Source: an uncultured Clostridia bacterium (lineage in GTDB: Bacteria > Bacillota > Clostridia > Oscillospirales > CAG-272). From it: 5,993 bases of DNA. The stretch lies in assembly GCA_937894775.1 (NCBI GenBank), contig CALAXC010000251.1, positions 1 through 5,993 on the forward strand, read 5' to 3'. Below, piece by piece: positions 4,982 to 5,993 of this stretch (position 1 is its first letter; every line of letters begins with the position of its first letter). The position numbers and the translations under genes are program-made. Below the pieces are notes generated by a model that saw only the letters and a program-made list of their open reading frames with translations, made no database searches and was not told the origin of the DNA.

Positions 4982-5010
4982 ATTATAACATTTTTATGAT
5001 AGTTTGTCAA
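4982..5010 (-). promoter_or_regulatory. Consensus sigma-A/sigma-70 promoter of the lexA-like unit
   Basis: TTGACA (5005-5010) and TATAAT (4982-4987), read on the minus strand, are separated by exactly 17 bases, a full match to the vegetative consensus. Such strength is typical where a repressor keeps the promoter shut. The distance to the repressor ATG (4942) is about 40 nt, giving a leader of roughly 30-35 nt. Confidence 0.85.
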
Positions 5011-5042
5011 TACCTTTTCGGAAATCTTTTTTCTAAATCTTC

Positions 5043-5564
5043 TGTATAAAAGTTTTCTTCTATCCTACACCGTTACATTATAAAATTATTCCGGAACTTA
5101 TTTACGATACAAACTCAACAATTACATTTACTACACCTACTTTCTTTAGCGGGTATGGTAAAAGTGCACATGCTTACGATTTTTATTCTATAAGAATTGC
5201 TGTCGTGGGTGCAGAAAGAGCAAAAGCTGAAACCGCAAAAAGTTTGTTTACAAATTTCGGTATAAATCTTTTGGAAGGTTACGGAGCAACAGAAACGGCC
5301 CCGGTACTTTCGGTAAATACGCCTATGTATCATAAAAAAGGGTCTGTAGGTAGAATTTTCCCGGGAATAGAAATGAGGTTGGATGAAGTTCCGGGAATAA
5401 AAAACGGTAGAAAGTTGGTAGTTAAAGGCAGAAATGTGATGTTAGGTTATATAAAGAGCGATAATCCGGGAGTAATACAACCTTTGGAAGACGGTTGGTA
5501 CGATACCGGTGATATAGTTTCCGTAGATAAAGATAACTTTATAACTATAAAAGGCAGAGCAAAA
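5043..5564 (+). pseudogene. aas: Aas-type acyl-ACP synthetase/acyltransferase, internal fragment of the AMP-binding domain
   Basis: The frame is open from 5037 (TAA at 5034-5036) to 5711. Homology by eye starts at KVFFYPTPLHYKIIPELIYD, equivalent to E. coli Aas VFLYPSPLHYRIVPELVYD, and runs through YDFYSIRIAVVGAE, the GYGATETAP core motif, GSVGRIFPGI, GWYDTGDI and ITIKGRAK. There it breaks off before the expected RFAKIGGE. Aas re-acylates lysophosphatidylethanolamine in the inner membrane and belongs to Gram-negative bacteria. About 174 of some 700 residues are present, with no start codon or ribosome binding site of its own, and the codons are AT-rich. It faces away from the element genes. 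The fragment is clear; it is either gene debris or an assembly join. An unrelated 49-residue in-frame tail follows 5564. Confidence 0.8.
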
Positions 5565-5572
5565 ACGAATGC

Positions 5573-5577
5573 GGAGG
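5573..5577 (+). promoter_or_regulatory. Ribosome binding site of the right-end membrane protein
   Basis: GGAGG lies 9 nt before the ATG at 5587-5589, with only 3 nt to the alternative GTG at 5581. It favours the ATG and shows that the sequence right of about 5565 carries a genuine gene start. Confidence 0.6.
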
Positions 5578-5586
5578 ATAGTGAGC

Positions 5587-5993
5587 ATGGGCAACGAATA
5601 CAGACGGCTTTTGAAAAGCCAGTTCGGAAAAAAGCGCTATGCCGGTTTTGTGCGTTTGGTCAAAGAGGGACTGAATTCAACGACAATCATCCAAAAAGAT
5701 GTGTATCATGAGATATATCATAGATTGAAGACATTACAACCAGGAGCATTGATAGGGAAACATCGCCAGCTGGAGGATGTGATTGCACGCGTGATACGAA
5801 TCGGAAAAATGTATTCCATTGCAGTGGGCGTATATCTGGCTGCGGTTGCGATTTTGATATTGCAAGGTACCGTGCCGTTGTATACCTGCGTTGGTATTAT
5901 ATTGCTTACACTCGCATTTGCCGTAAAAACAGGAGAGTATCTGGGAAATAAATTTTGTTATGTGGACGTAAGAATAATGATAAATTATAAGAC
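5587..5993 (+). CDS. Hypothetical two-helix membrane protein, cut by window end
   Basis: 135 complete codons run to the window edge with no stop. The N-terminus is basic (MGNEYRRLLKSQFGKKRYAG), followed by an amphipathic region to about residue 72. Two hydrophobic segments follow, MYSIAVGVYLAAVAILIL (about 75-92) and LYTCVGIILLTLAFAV (about 98-113), with the short loop QGTVP between them, and then a charged tail. This looks like an inner-membrane protein with a cytoplasmic N-terminal domain and a hairpin of two helices. I do not recognise a family. It overlaps the out-of-frame tail of the Aas-like frame (to 5711), which is a shadow here. Codon use and the strong GGAGG site suggest a Firmicute origin, unlike the Aas piece beside it. 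Confidence 0.65.
   Translation, partial: MGNEYRRLLKSQFGKKRYAGFVRLVKEGLNSTTIIQKDVYHEIYHRLKTLQPGALIGKHRQLEDVIARVIRIGKMYSIAVGVYLAAVAILILQGTVPLYTCVGIILLTLAFAVKTGEYLGNKFCYVDVRIMINYK

Noticed and set aside
4652..4999. Plus-strand 115-codon frame
   Set aside because: It is antisense to the repressor gene, whose catalytic residues are well conserved, and it runs through that gene's promoter.
5092..5099. CGGAACTT, identical to part of the repressor operator (4966-4973)
   Set aside because: It encodes part of the conserved PEL motif in the Aas-like piece and has no inverted partner nearby.
5115..5333. Minus-strand cysteine-rich frame
   Set aside because: It is a shadow of the Aas-like fragment; its cysteines come from plus-strand codons such as GCA.
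1..5993. CRISPR array, tRNA or rRNA genes, retron or transposon terminal repeats
   Set aside because: No spaced direct repeats, cloverleaf pattern, reverse transcriptase or matched long terminal repeats were seen on either strand.

Overview
The window reads as gut or rumen-type metagenomic DNA. Its core (about 645-5035, all genes on the minus strand) looks like the regulatory and integration end of an integrative element or phage-like island from a Firmicute of the class Clostridia. The basis is strong AGGAGG-type ribosome binding sites, a consensus sigma-A promoter, a Tn916-like tyrosine integrase N-terminus, an excisionase-type small protein and a LexA-like repressor. This host guess is inference from style and protein families; no search was possible.

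Reading the core in its own direction (right to left): a promoter with perfect -35 and -10 boxes and a 17-bp spacer (4982-5010), with an inverted repeat directly after the -10 box, drives three tightly packed genes. These are a LexA/UmuD-type self-cleaving repressor (4331-4942), a DUF2971 protein (3200-4315) and an 80-residue zinc-ribbon protein (2953-3195). A hairpin followed by a T-rich tract (2829-2887) probably ends this unit. A second set follows: an excisionase-like protein (2495-2710), an unrecognised 124-residue protein (2124-2498) and a winged-helix replication-initiator-like protein (1670-2107), overlapping or nearly so. A 270-bp intergenic region carries a cluster of strong hairpins and a likely operator. 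Then come a ribbon-helix-helix DNA-binding protein (983-1399) and the start of a tyrosine integrase (from 890 leftwards).

Both flanks are patchworks. From 890 to 1 there is one uninterrupted reading frame whose parts resemble different proteins: an integrase N-terminus, the C-terminal end of a YbdG/MscS-type mechanosensitive channel, an unrecognised beta-rich piece, and the editing-domain region of an archaeal-type valyl-tRNA synthetase. On the right, an internal piece of an Aas-type acyl-ACP synthetase/acyltransferase (about 5043-5564, plus strand) lacks both ends and is followed by an intact start of an unrelated two-helix membrane protein (5587-end). Base composition shifts at several joins. 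Assembly chimerism or accumulated gene debris is the first explanation to test; the in-frame nature of the left composite is what makes it worth checking.

Working model (inference): the LexA-like protein represses its own promoter and the downstream DUF2971 and zinc-ribbon genes, and self-cleavage after DNA damage would release them. The excisionase, HTH and RHH genes with the integrase would handle excision, maintenance and their control.
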